DNA of 64,000 nt from Kitasatospora paranensis (GTDB lineage: Bacteria; Actinomycetota; Actinomycetes; Streptomycetales; Streptomycetaceae). Positions 29,030 through 38,500 of this stretch are shown piece after piece (positions within the stretch are counted from its first letter, which is position 1; each line of letters begins with the position of its first letter). Location: the NCBI RefSeq assembly GCF_039544005.1, contig NZ_BAABKV010000001.1:3596001-3660000 (forward strand). The letters are read 5' to 3'. The notes under the pieces were generated by a model, which saw nothing but the letters and a program-made list of their open reading frames with translations, did no database searches and was not told the origin of the DNA. Both the position numbers and the translations under genes were made by a program.

Positions 29030-30483
29030 ATGCCCGCACAGCTCCAACTCCCCTCCCCCACCAACCGAACGTTCGCCACACCTACACAGCAAGGGAGGGC
29101 TGACCTGCCCGTGAACCGTGACTCGGCGCTTGAGCGCCGAGGGCGGCTGACGGCCAGGCTGGCCAAGCTGGCCGCCGCCGGACACCTCGCACCCCTGGCC
29201 CGCCAGGTCGGCTCGCTGGGCGGATGCGCCCGCCCCATCCGGATGACCGGGCACCGCACCCGCCTGGACAGCGCCACCGGCCAGATCCTGGACCACCTCG
29301 ACACCCGCCACCTCCCGGCCGGCGAACTCCTGCTGCGGTGCGGAAACCGCCGCGCCACCCGCTGCCCCTCCTGCTCCAACGTCTACCGCTACGACACCTA
29401 CCAGCTCATCGCCGCCGGACTACGCGGCGGCAAGACCGTCCCAACCAGCGTCTCCACCCACCCCCGCGTCTTCGCCACCCTCACCGCCCCCGGCTTCGGC
29501 CCCGTCCACAACCAGCCCGGCGCTACCTCGTGCGTCTGCGGTGCTCGGCACGGCGACAGCGACCCGCTGCTCGGCACGCCGCTCAACCCGCAGCGGTACG
29601 ACTACACCGGGGCGGTGCTGTGGAACGCCCCCGCCCTGTGGGCACGCTTCACCACCCACCTGCGCCGCGAGATCGCGCATGCGGCCGGACTTACCCAGCG
29701 CACCCTGCGCCACCACGCGACCCTGTCCTACGCCAAGGTCGCCGAGTACCAGAAGCGCGGCCAGATCCACTTCCACACCATCATCCGCATCGACGGACCC
29801 ACAGGCCCCGCCAGCACCCCGCCCGCCTGGGCCACCACCGATCTCCTCGACCACGCCGTCCGCGCTGCCGCAAAGCGCACCCGAGTCCAGCACCAACGGC
29901 CCTCCGGGGCAAGGAGACCGACGGGGTGCAGGCGTCGGAGTCCAGGGTGTTCCGGTTCGGGCGGCAGATCGACGTCCGAGCGATCCGCAGCACCGACTTC
30001 ACCGGCGACGGCCCCGTCACTGACCGGCACGTCGCCGCCTACATCGCCAAGTACGCCACCAAGGGAGCCGAGACCACCACCGGCACCCTCGACCGCCGAC
30101 TGCGCTTCCTCGCCGAACTCGCCCAGCACGACCTCACCGACCACGCCCGCCAAATGATCCACACCGCCTGGCAGCTCGGCACCCAGCTCCAGCACGCCCA
30201 CCTGCGCCTGCGCCAATGGGCGCACATGCTCGGCTTTCGAGGCCACTTCTCCACCCGCACCCGCCACTACTCCACCACCCTCACCCAGCTACGAGCCGAA
30301 CGCACCGCCTGGCGCACCCGCCAAGACGACCCCCAGGAACGGACTGACCAGGGCCAGCCGGTCACTGACCAGCACAGTGACCGCAGTGACCTGACCGCCG
30401 GTCACACCGACCCCGACGCCGGTCACCGCAGCGGCCACCGCGCGGGGAGCAGGCAGCGCGGTCAACAGACACCACCCTGGTGA
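29030..30483 (+). CDS. RepSA-like rolling-circle replication initiator (frame break near 29905)
   Basis: The gene starts MPAQLQLPSPTNRTFATPTQ at ATG 29030 with GGAGG upstream; reconstructed length about 485 residues. A zinc-like cluster (CGNRRATRCPSCSNVYRYD, then SCVCGARHGDSD) and EYQKRGQIHFHTIIRID (metal-binding HxH of rolling-circle initiators) identify the actinomycete replication-initiator family. At about 29905 (CCGGGGC) one base is missing; the protein resumes as RGKETDGVQASESRVF and YIAKYATKGAE. Whether the break is real or an error is unknown, but its type equals that in housekeeping genes. It should nick the element's origin after excision. Confidence 0.82.
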
Positions 30484-30638
30484 TCTCGCACTGGCAGTAC
30501 GCCGGAAGCGGCCTTCTGACCACCACACCGCGAGCCCGGACCGAGCAACCGCGCCGCCCTCGGATCGGCCGCGCCCGCCGCATCCCCGCCCACGCCCTGA
30601 CCGCCCTCGTCCACCACCAACTCGAACGGGCAGCCTGA
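30480..30638 (+). CDS. Short excisionase-like ORF, probably N-terminally degraded
   Basis: A 52-residue frame starts GTG overlapping the rep stop and ends TGA overlapping the integrase ATG (TGATG), the usual place of xis. The C-terminal part RRPRIGRARRIPAHALTALV matches the end of MerR-like excisionases. The expected N-terminal helix-turn-helix is not recognisable, so it may be a shortened or damaged gene. Excisionase directs the integrase towards excision. Confidence 0.5.
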   Translation: MISHWQYAGSGLLTTTPRARTEQPRRPRIGRARRIPAHALTALVHHQLERAA

Positions 30639-31975
30639 TGACCAACCCCAGCAACACTCCCGTCCCCTCCAGCACCGCCGGTTCGCGCAGGGTCCGCGCC
30701 AACGGCGACGGCACCGTCTACCACCGCAAGGACGGCCGCTGGGAAGCCGCCGGATACGTCCTCGCCGCAGGCGACACCCGCAAGCGCATCCACGGCTACG
30801 GCGCCACCCGCAAGGAGGCTCTAGCCTTGCTGACCGAAAAGGTCGCCACCAGCAACCGCGGCATCGCCGCGCCCTCGGCGCAGGGCAGCGTCGCCGCGTT
30901 CCTCACCTACTGGCTGGAGACCGTCGCCGTCCACCGACTCCGCGAGAACACCCACACCCGCTACACCGCCTGCGTCCGCCTCTACGTCATCCCTGGTCTC
31001 GGCCGGAAGAAGCTCGCCAAGCTCACCGCCAAGGATGTCCGCACCTGGCTCGACCAGCCCCGCACCACCTGCCAGTGCTGCGCACGCGGCCTCGACACCA
31101 CCCGCGAGCAGCCCCAGTGCTGCGCGGCCGGGACCTGCTGCCGCAAGCGGCTGTCGCCGCCGACGCTGGCCTACGTGCACTCCGTCCTCAAGTGCGCCTT
31201 GGAGCACGCCGTCCGTGAAGAAGAGATCCCGCGCAACGTCGCCCGCAACGTCCGCATGGGAACACCCCGGCCCCGCCGCTTCGAACCCCTCACCGGCGAA
31301 GAAGCGCGTGCCTTCCTCACCGCCGTCGACGGCCACCGGCTCAGCGCCTTGTTCGAACTCGCTCTGCGCACCGGCCTGCGCAAGGGCGAACTCCTCGGTC
31401 TCCGCTGGGAAGACCTCGACCTGGTCGGCGCGACCGCCAGCATCCGGCGCACCCTCCAGCGCACCAGTTCCGCCGGCCTGACCCCCCTGCCCACCAAGAC
31501 CCACAGCTCGGAACGGCGCATCGCTCTGCCCACTGAGTGCCTGCGCTCCCTCGAACAGCACCGAGAACGACAGGCTCAGGAACGCGAGGCGGCAGGAACC
31601 GGCTGGAAGGCCAGCGGCTACATCTTCACCCGACCCGACGGCAACCCGATCGAGGGCACCACCCTCACCCGGCACTTCAACGCCCCACTCCGCCGAGCCG
31701 CCCTACGACGCATCAGGTTTCACGATCTCCGGCACTCGGCGGCCACGCTCCTGCTGGAGCAGGGCGTCGAACTCGTCGTCATCAAAGAGCTCCTCGGCCA
31801 TGCCCACATCGGGGTGACCGCAACGGTGTACGCCCACGTCCGCCTCCGCCTCCGCCTCCGCCTCCAACGCGACGCCATCGACCTCCTCGGCAACGCCCTC
31901 CGCACCCCAGCCACGTCGGCCGTCCGACCCAACGACGGCGACGAACCACCCGTTCGTGCAGCGCCCGTCCGCTGA
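30638..31975 (+). CDS. int: Tyrosine-type site-specific integrase
   Basis: Encodes 445 residues. An AP2-like arm-binding domain (residues 18-70, GDGTVYHRKDGRWEAAGYVL) is followed by a SAM-like core-binding domain (85-140, then 170-200) and the catalytic domain with R248 (TGLRKGELLGLRWEDL), HDLRHSAATLLLEQG and the nucleophile in VTATVYAHVR. The core-binding domain holds an unusual cysteine cluster (CQCCARGLDTTREQ, QCCAAGTCC), perhaps a metal site. All catalytic residues are intact, unlike the relic at 23347. Start ATG overlaps the xis-like stop. Proposed substrate: the Hint-coding segment of the toxin gene, with arm sites just downstream. Confidence 0.93.
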   Translation: MTNPSNTPVPSSTAGSRRVRANGDGTVYHRKDGRWEAAGYVLAAGDTRKRIHGYGATRKEALALLTEKVATSNRGIAAPSAQGSVAAFLTYWLETVAVHRLRENTHTRYTACVRLYVIPGLGRKKLAKLTAKDVRTWLDQPRTTCQCCARGLDTTREQPQCCAAGTCCRKRLSPPTLAYVHSVLKCALEHAVREEEIPRNVARNVRMGTPRPRRFEPLTGEEARAFLTAVDGHRLSALFELALRTGLRKGELLGLRWEDLDLVGATASIRRTLQRTSSAGLTPLPTKTHSSERRIALPTECLRSLEQHRERQAQEREAAGTGWKASGYIFTRPDGNPIEGTTLTRHFNAPLRRAALRRIRFHDLRHSAATLLLEQGVELVVIKELLGHAHIGVTATVYAHVRLRLRLRLQRDAIDLLGNALRTPATSAVRPNDGDEPPVRAAPVR

Positions 31976-31976
31976 C

Positions 31977-32001
31977 GTTGCCGTCAACTACTGCCGTCAG
32001 A
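31977..32001 (+). repeat. Arm-type-like direct repeat, copy 3
   Basis: Paired TGCCGTCA boxes directly after the integrase stop, nearly identical to copy 1 after the relic. Confidence 0.65.
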
Positions 32002-32007
32002 CGCCCC

Positions 32008-32040
32008 GAGGCCCCGCCGAAAACGGTCCGGCGGGGCCTC
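32008..32040. terminator. Terminator between integrase and SUKH immunity gene
   Basis: A 12-bp perfect stem (GAGGCCCCGCCG with complement) and a 9-nt loop between convergent genes; counterpart of the hairpin at 24301. Confidence 0.85.
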
Positions 32041-32088
32041 CCCTGGGCACTGCTCGACAGTCTAGATAATCACTTCAGCAAAAAGATG

Positions 32089-32571
32089 CTAATCTGCCTC
32101 TTCGCCATATTCCCGACATGAAACAAAGCCATTTAGAAATTCAGTAAATGAGTCTGCAATACGCCTAGGAACCCTGTCTTCGTCGACATAAGAAACGGAT
32201 GGATCGCTCTGTGTTCCACATTCAGAGTAGTCGAACATAATGGTGTCCGGTCCGGCGGATGGAGTAATTCCGAGGACGACACCGATCTCCGGATACTCCC
32301 ATTCGGCGATCAGACGGGACGACACGAGATCAATCCCCCACGCCCCTCCAATTCCCAAAATCACGTCGACGCACATATGGCCAGATGCCCACGATGTGGG
32401 GAAGGCTGTAGGGAAGCAGCGATTCCGCAGGATTCCGCCATTCTGCACCCGCAGCAGGCCCAGGTAGCTCGCGGGCAGCCGAACCCCGAGTGCCTCCTGG
32501 GCCTGCCGAATCATCTCGCCATCTACCGGCGGGCCAACATAGATCGAGTCGTCGTCATTATCAAAAATCAT
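32089..32571 (-). CDS. SMI1/KNR4 (SUKH) family immunity protein
   Basis: Encodes 160 residues. The SUKH signatures are seen in ALGVRLPASYLGLLRVQNGG (about residues 26-45), the acidic middle and MFDYSECGTQSDPSVSYVDE towards the end, FTEFLNGF last. SUKH proteins neutralise polymorphic nuclease toxins by binding them. The start lies 18 bp behind the stop of the nuclease toxin; no strong ribosome site is present, so translation may be coupled. The gene is clearly AT-richer than the flanks. It protects the producer against the tip at 32590. Confidence 0.87.
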   Translation of the reverse strand: MIFDNDDDSIYVGPPVDGEMIRQAQEALGVRLPASYLGLLRVQNGGILRNRCFPTAFPTSWASGHMCVDVILGIGGAWGIDLVSSRLIAEWEYPEIGVVLGITPSAGPDTIMFDYSECGTQSDPSVSYVDEDRVPRRIADSFTEFLNGFVSCREYGEEAD

Positions 32572-32589
32572 GGAATCGGAAAATCCAAT

Positions 32590-35500
32590 CTAGCAAATCG
32601 AGAAGCCGCCAGTGTGGCCAGTTTGCGAATGCACGGACATGCTCACGAGTTCCATCAGCCCACAGTCCTGGCTATGATTCCAGGTCCAGGTCCCTTTTCG
32701 ATAAGCTGCAGTGATTCCTGCCGCCTTATCCGCTGCCGCGAAATCTGCCGATCTGCTACCAGTCAACGTAATGCGCACGTCCGGAACGTTTGGATCCTTC
32801 CAAGCGCTAAAATCGGGGAATCCTTGGGCATCAAACGGTACACCCGTGACCGGGTGCGTGCCACCAGCGAGGCGCGCGTTAATCGGCCCGACAGGAGTTC
32901 CGCCCGAGGCGCACGGGCACGCTGATGTATGGCCGTTTACCGCGCCATTGCAGTTATGGACCAAGATCGGCGTGCTACCCGCCAGTACATAGTACGTGTG
33001 AATGTCGGCGACGGTCAGGTTGTATGCCGTCCGAGGCGCGGTGTTGTAGCTGCGGGCCGCTGTGACAACGACCGATGTGCCATCCGACGAGCGCAACTTG
33101 TCACCGACCTTGACGTCCTCGGCGTCGGTCCACCGGGAAGTGCTCTCGTCCCAGTAGGGGTGGTGAGCGGTGGAGGTGATACCGGACGTGGTCGAGCGGG
33201 CTCCGTCCTGGCCGCTCACTGCGACCGTCAGGTCGGTGAACTGGGCGTCATCAGGGGTGATGATGGTGGCAACGACGGGACGAGCGGCGGTCCGGCCGGT
33301 CTGCGGGTCGGTCGCCAGGACCTGGTCGCCGACCTTCAGTTCGTTGATCGCCTTGGTGCTGCCATCGGCGAGTTCGACCTGGGTTCCGGGGAGGAAGCTG
33401 TTCTTGCCAGGGATGGGACAGCTCGACGACTCCCGTGACGGGGGCTCCGAATCGTGGGACGAGGACGACGGTGTGTCCTCCTTCGCCTCCGGCATCGGTC
33501 CGTCGTCGGCATGGGTCGCTGCCTGTTCGGCTTCGGAGGCCTCCTTCTCCGTCTTGCGGGCGAAGTTGTATGCCTCTTCGGCGTCCTTGGCTATGCGTTC
33601 CGCGCTGCGGATGGCGGTGTAGGCCTTCTCGCCCTCCCGCCACAGCTTGAAGGCCTTGATGCCGACCTTCACGGCCTTGAAGACCTTCGCCCAGGGGACG
33701 AAGTTCAGGGCCGTGTTGATGCAGCCCATGACATCGCCCTTGGTGAAGCAGTCGCGGGCGTCGTTGAAGCCGATCAGGTCGCCGACGACGTCGACGATCT
33801 TGTTGAGGAGTTCCTCGCGGGCCTGCTTGGCCTTGGCCAGGGCCGCGTCGGCGGCCTGCTTCTGCCGCAGGGCGTCGTCGTTGGCGCCGGAGCCCTTGCC
33901 GCTCGGGTTGCCGCCACCGCTGCCGCTACCGCTCCCGTCGCCATGGGTCCCAGTCGTCCCGCCCACGCACGGCCCGTTGCACACACCGGGCGTGGGATCC
34001 CGATCGATCATCAGACCGCTCGGGTCCGCGTTTCCGACCGGATCGTTGCCCGCGTACGCATAGCCGTTCCACGACTGCGGATCGGCGGCGTTGAAGAGAG
34101 GGTCCACCGACAGGAAGCGCCCGGTCTTCGGGTCGTACTGCCGTGCGCCGAGGTTGGTGAAGCCGGTGTTCTCCAGGGTGCCGCCGACGAAGCCCTTGTC
34201 GCCGGCCCAGCCCGACGGCTGGGTGCCGCGGACGTTGCCGAAGGGGTCGGTGGGACGACGGGTGGCCGTGAGCGTGGCCGCGTCCATCTGGACGCCGTTG
34301 GTGCCGTGCGGGTCGGAGGCCTGGTAGTAGAGCGTGCCACCGCCGGCGGCGGTGACGCGGGTGATCGTGAGGCCGCCCGGCGCGCTGTAGTACCGCGTGT
34401 CGGACATGGTGTGGGTCGCGGTGTCGAGGGTGACCTCGTCCGTCCCCATGTTGACCGTGGTCTTGCCGCCGGCCCGACGGATCAGCTGGTTGCCGTCGGC
34501 GTCGTAGACGTACGACGTGTCACCGGAGGTGCCGGTGTCGTGCACGGTCTGGATCCGGCCCTGGGAGTTCCAGGTCAGGGTCTTGGTGCCACTGCCGTCC
34601 GTGATGGACGTGGTGTTGCCCGACGCGTCGTACTGGTACTTGGTGTCGGTGCCCACTCCGTTCACGGTCGCCGTCGAAAGCATCAGCGCGTGCGGACCGC
34701 CCGTGCCGCCGCCCGTGTTCTGCGCCGTGGTCGGGGTGTTCGGACCGGTCGCGAAGGTCTGGCCGACCGTCTTGTCCTTGGTCGTCACACCGGTGACGTC
34801 GTGCTGGACGAACTGGGTCCGGTTGCCGGTCGCGTCGTAGGAGTACGACTGCCAGTACGGGGCCGGCCCGCCGATCCGCGAGGTGGCGGTGGCCGCCGTC
34901 GGCTCCACCGGGTTGGTGCAGCCGCCGATGCCCAGCACCGAGGGCGCGGGTGCGGTGGTGGTGGTGCCCTTGTCCGTCCAGGCCGCGTTCAGGCGGCCGA
35001 GGTAGTCGTACGTGAAGCACTGCAGGTCGGTCTTGGTGCCGTCCTGCACGTCCGACGCGGAGGTGAGCGAACCTGCCTTGTTGTAGGTGTAGTTGGTGAC
35101 GTCGACATGGGTGGTCGTCGAGGTCTGCTTGTCCAGGGTGGACTGCACGGCCCGGCCGGTGGCCGGGTCGTAGGCCTGGGTGGAGACCACCTGCGTGCCG
35201 AACGGGCCGACCGTGGTGCGGGTCGGGCGGCCGAACGGGTCGTACTGCATGCCCTGAACGAGGTAGCTCAGGCCACTCGACGTCTTGAAGTTGCCGTCGA
35301 CGTCGTACGAGTTGCCGACGGTCTCCGAGGCCAACCCGCCGACCGCGGGCATGGTGACCTTCTTGGGCAGGCCCATCACCGGCGTGTACTGCATCGACCA
35401 GTTGTAGGTGCCGGCCAGTTCGGTCTCACCCGTCACCGAGGGGATCGTCAGTGACGAGCCCGTGGGACGGTAGCCGATGTCGTAGCCGGTCACGGCCTTG

Positions 35501-38500
35501 GTGTAGGCCACGCCGTTGGCGTAGCTGGTCGAGGAGTCCGGCTTGCCCTTGGCCAGCGTGTCGTACGCCCAGGACGCGGTCTTCTTGGAGTTGTCGGTGG
35601 TGTCCGTACCGTCGTACTGCGCGGTCTTGCGGCCGAGCAGGTCGTAGGTGAAGCTGACCGACTTCTGCCGCGCGTCCGTGGCGCTGGCCACGTGGCCGGC
35701 GCTGTCGTAGACCGTGGTGGAGACGCCGGCGTCCGGGTCGGTGGAGCTGGTCTGCTGACCGAGCAGGTCGTAGGTCTGGCTCCACTGGTGGTTGGTGGTC
35801 GAGTCCTTCGTCCAGGTCGGGCGACCCGCGACATCATGACCGTAGGTCGTGGCGTCGTAGGCGCCGGTGGGCGTGTTGGACTTGTACTGCCGGGTCTCCA
35901 CGGCCGCACCGGTGGCGTCGGTGATCGTGGTGGTCGCGTACCCGCCGGGCGGCGGGGTGGTGTCGGTCCGCTCGGCGCCGGGGTAGGCGACGGTGGTCCG
36001 CCACTGCTCCTGCGCATAGGACATGAACTTGCTGGCGGTCAGGCGACCGAGGCCGTCGTACTCGTTCCAGGTCTGCGCCGCGACGTCGGAGTCCTGCGGC
36101 AGGAAGATGGTCGACGTGGGACCGGAGTCGCCGTTGTAGTACGACGGCGTGGCCTTGATCTGCCAGCCGTGCGAGTCGAACGTCGCCTCCGAGATCAGCC
36201 GGCCCACCTGTCCGAAGACCGGCATGGCCTGGGTCTGGCGCACCCGCCCGAGACCGTCGTAGATCTGGATGCTGTTGCTGTAGGTGCTGTCCTCACGCAG
36301 CGTCTGGCTGGTCACCGTCGAAGGCCCGGCCGACCCGTTCATCGCGTACGAGAAGACCCGGTTGGCGCTCTGGGTGGCCTTGTCACGACCGGGCTGCCAG
36401 ACCGAGGTGAGCCGGCCGAGGGCGTCGTAGGCCTCCTCGGTGATCCGGCCGTTCTCGTCGACCGCCTTGGTCGGCACGCCGCGGCCCGGGTCGATGGTGG
36501 TGGTGGACTTCCAGCCCAGCGCGTTGGTGACGTCCACGCTGGTCGGCAGTTCGCCGGTGGCGGGCGTGTAGACCGTGCTGGTCGTCGCGCCGCTCGCGTG
36601 GGTGGCGTCCGTGCGGTTGGGGTCGGTGGTCGTCTTCTGGCGGCCGTACGCGTCGAACGTGGCCTTGGCCGTCGTCCGGTACGACGGCGTGCCGTCGGTG
36701 TTGTAGGACGCCAGGACCTGGGTCTGGGTCTGGTCGCCCAGCGTGCCGATGGTGCCGAGTGCCTGACCGTCGTAGTAGGTCAGGGTGTCGGCGATGGTGT
36801 TGGCCGCGGTCGGGGTCTGACCGCAGGCACCGGCCAGGGTCAGGATCCGCTGCGGGAACTCCACCAGCATGGTGTTGGTGCCGCCGGCGTACGTCGTTTT
36901 GGTGCACTGCTCCTGGTCGGAGCGGGAGGTGTCGCCCTTGACGTCCACCGTGTCGACCCGGCCCGCGTGGGCCTCGTCGTACGTGGCGTCACGTTCGGTC
37001 GTCCGCCAGGTCGTGCCGTCCGAGAGCAGCGAACGGCTCTCCACCTCGGCGGTGTTGACGTAGTGCGCGTAGACCTTCGGCAGGCTGCCGGTCTGGGTGT
37101 GGGTGGAGGTGACGCCGGACACCCACGGGGTGGTGCGCTCACCGGCGACGACCTTGGCGCCCGCGGCCGCCGACTCGTAGGTCTGGGTCTCTCGGACGAA
37201 GCCGGCCAGTTCCTCGGAGTCGGTGATGGTGCCGCCCCAGGTGTCGGTCACCTGGCCGCCCATGCCGCGCAGGAAGGTGGTGACCGCCTTGGTCTTGGCA
37301 CCGTCCGAGCCGTTTCCGGTCGTCGTGGTGACCGTCTGGTAGCCGCGGAAGTTGTCGTACGTCCGGGTGTCGTCGTCGGCGAACTCGGAGTCGTTGCGGT
37401 GCCAGGCGGCGCCGCCTCCATAGGTGTACTCGGTCACCTTCGCGACATCGCTGGTGACCAGCGACTGCTCGGTGACGGAGGCGACGAGGATCTTGTGGAA
37501 CCAGTCGTCCACCGGCTTGGTGGTGGCCGGCGAGCCCGGCGGCACCCACTTGACCGGCATGCACGCCATGGTGTTGGTGTCGGCCGAGGCGGGCATGGTG
37601 CCGTTCACCCGGGAGCACTCGACCGGCTTGTAGGTGACGTTGATCCGGCCACCGGTCTCGGTGGTGATCTCCTTCATCCGGGGCCGGTTGAACTGCGGTG
37701 CCGCAGGCACGAGGCCGTCCACGCGGTTGGCCATCTGGGCCGCGGTGAAGGACACCTGCGGCACCGAGAGGGCGGACTGCCCGTTGGTGCCGCTGCGCTT
37801 GATCGAGGAGAGCCACAGGGTCGGCGAGGTGCCGTCGCCCGGGTCGGACCACACCTGGGTGAGGTCCCAGCTGTCGACCGGACGGGCCGCGCCGCCGACG
37901 TAGATCGTGGTCGCGACGTTCGTCAGACGCTTGGTCGTCCAGAACGACGGACCGTAGTTGGTGCAGGCGCCGGTCGAGGCGCAGTTCTGGTCGAGCGGGC
38001 TGTCCGGCCAGGACGACTGGTTGGCGACCGTGCGCTGCGCGGTGGTGCAGGTGATCGAACCGGAGGCGAAGCAGCGCTCGGCGGTGGTGAAGACGATCTT
38101 CGCCGCCGGGTTGCCGGCGCCCTTGGAGGCGATCTGGTCGGCGAGGCGCAGACCGTAGTCGATCTCGGCGACGTTCGAGAAGCGGTTGTACTTGGTGAGC
38201 GTGCCGGTGCCGTTGTTCTGACCGCCGCCGCGGCTGTAGTAGTTGTCCTCGCGGCTGTAGTTGTACTTGATCAGGTTGCCGTGGAGGTCGACGATGTAGT
38301 CGAGGTTCCACTGCCAGCCCATCTGGCACCAGGACGCCGCGCCCGTGGACGAGTTGTAGCAGGGGTCGCCGACGTGCGGGTGGTACACCGGGACGGTGTT
38401 CACCGAGTTGCTGGCCGGGTCCGTGCCGTCGCCACCGGGCAGGTGGTTCGCACCGAAGTAGTACTGGGTGCCGTCGGTGGTGGTGACCTTGAAGCCCTCA

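Larger units (their letters stand above)
26552..33000 (+). mobile_element. Proposed integrative element inserted in the Rhs toxin gene
   Basis: A 6.4-kb stretch is bounded by the same 14-bp core and holds, left to right: arm-like repeat, antitoxin-toxin pair, structured non-coding DNA, GntR regulator (minus), rep, xis-like gene, integrase, arm-like repeat, terminator, SUKH immunity gene (minus), nuclease toxin tip (minus). The rep-xis-int order matches actinomycete integrative and conjugative elements of the pSAM2 type, but no FtsK/TraSA-like transfer gene is present. Target and borders are inferred from the two toxin-tip junctions; no tRNA gene is involved. Confidence 0.65.

Noticed and set aside
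31976..32088. A tRNA-derived attachment site next to the integrase
   Set aside because: No tRNA gene or tRNA 3' end could be recognised near the integrase or the relic; the shared core lies in toxin-coding DNA instead.
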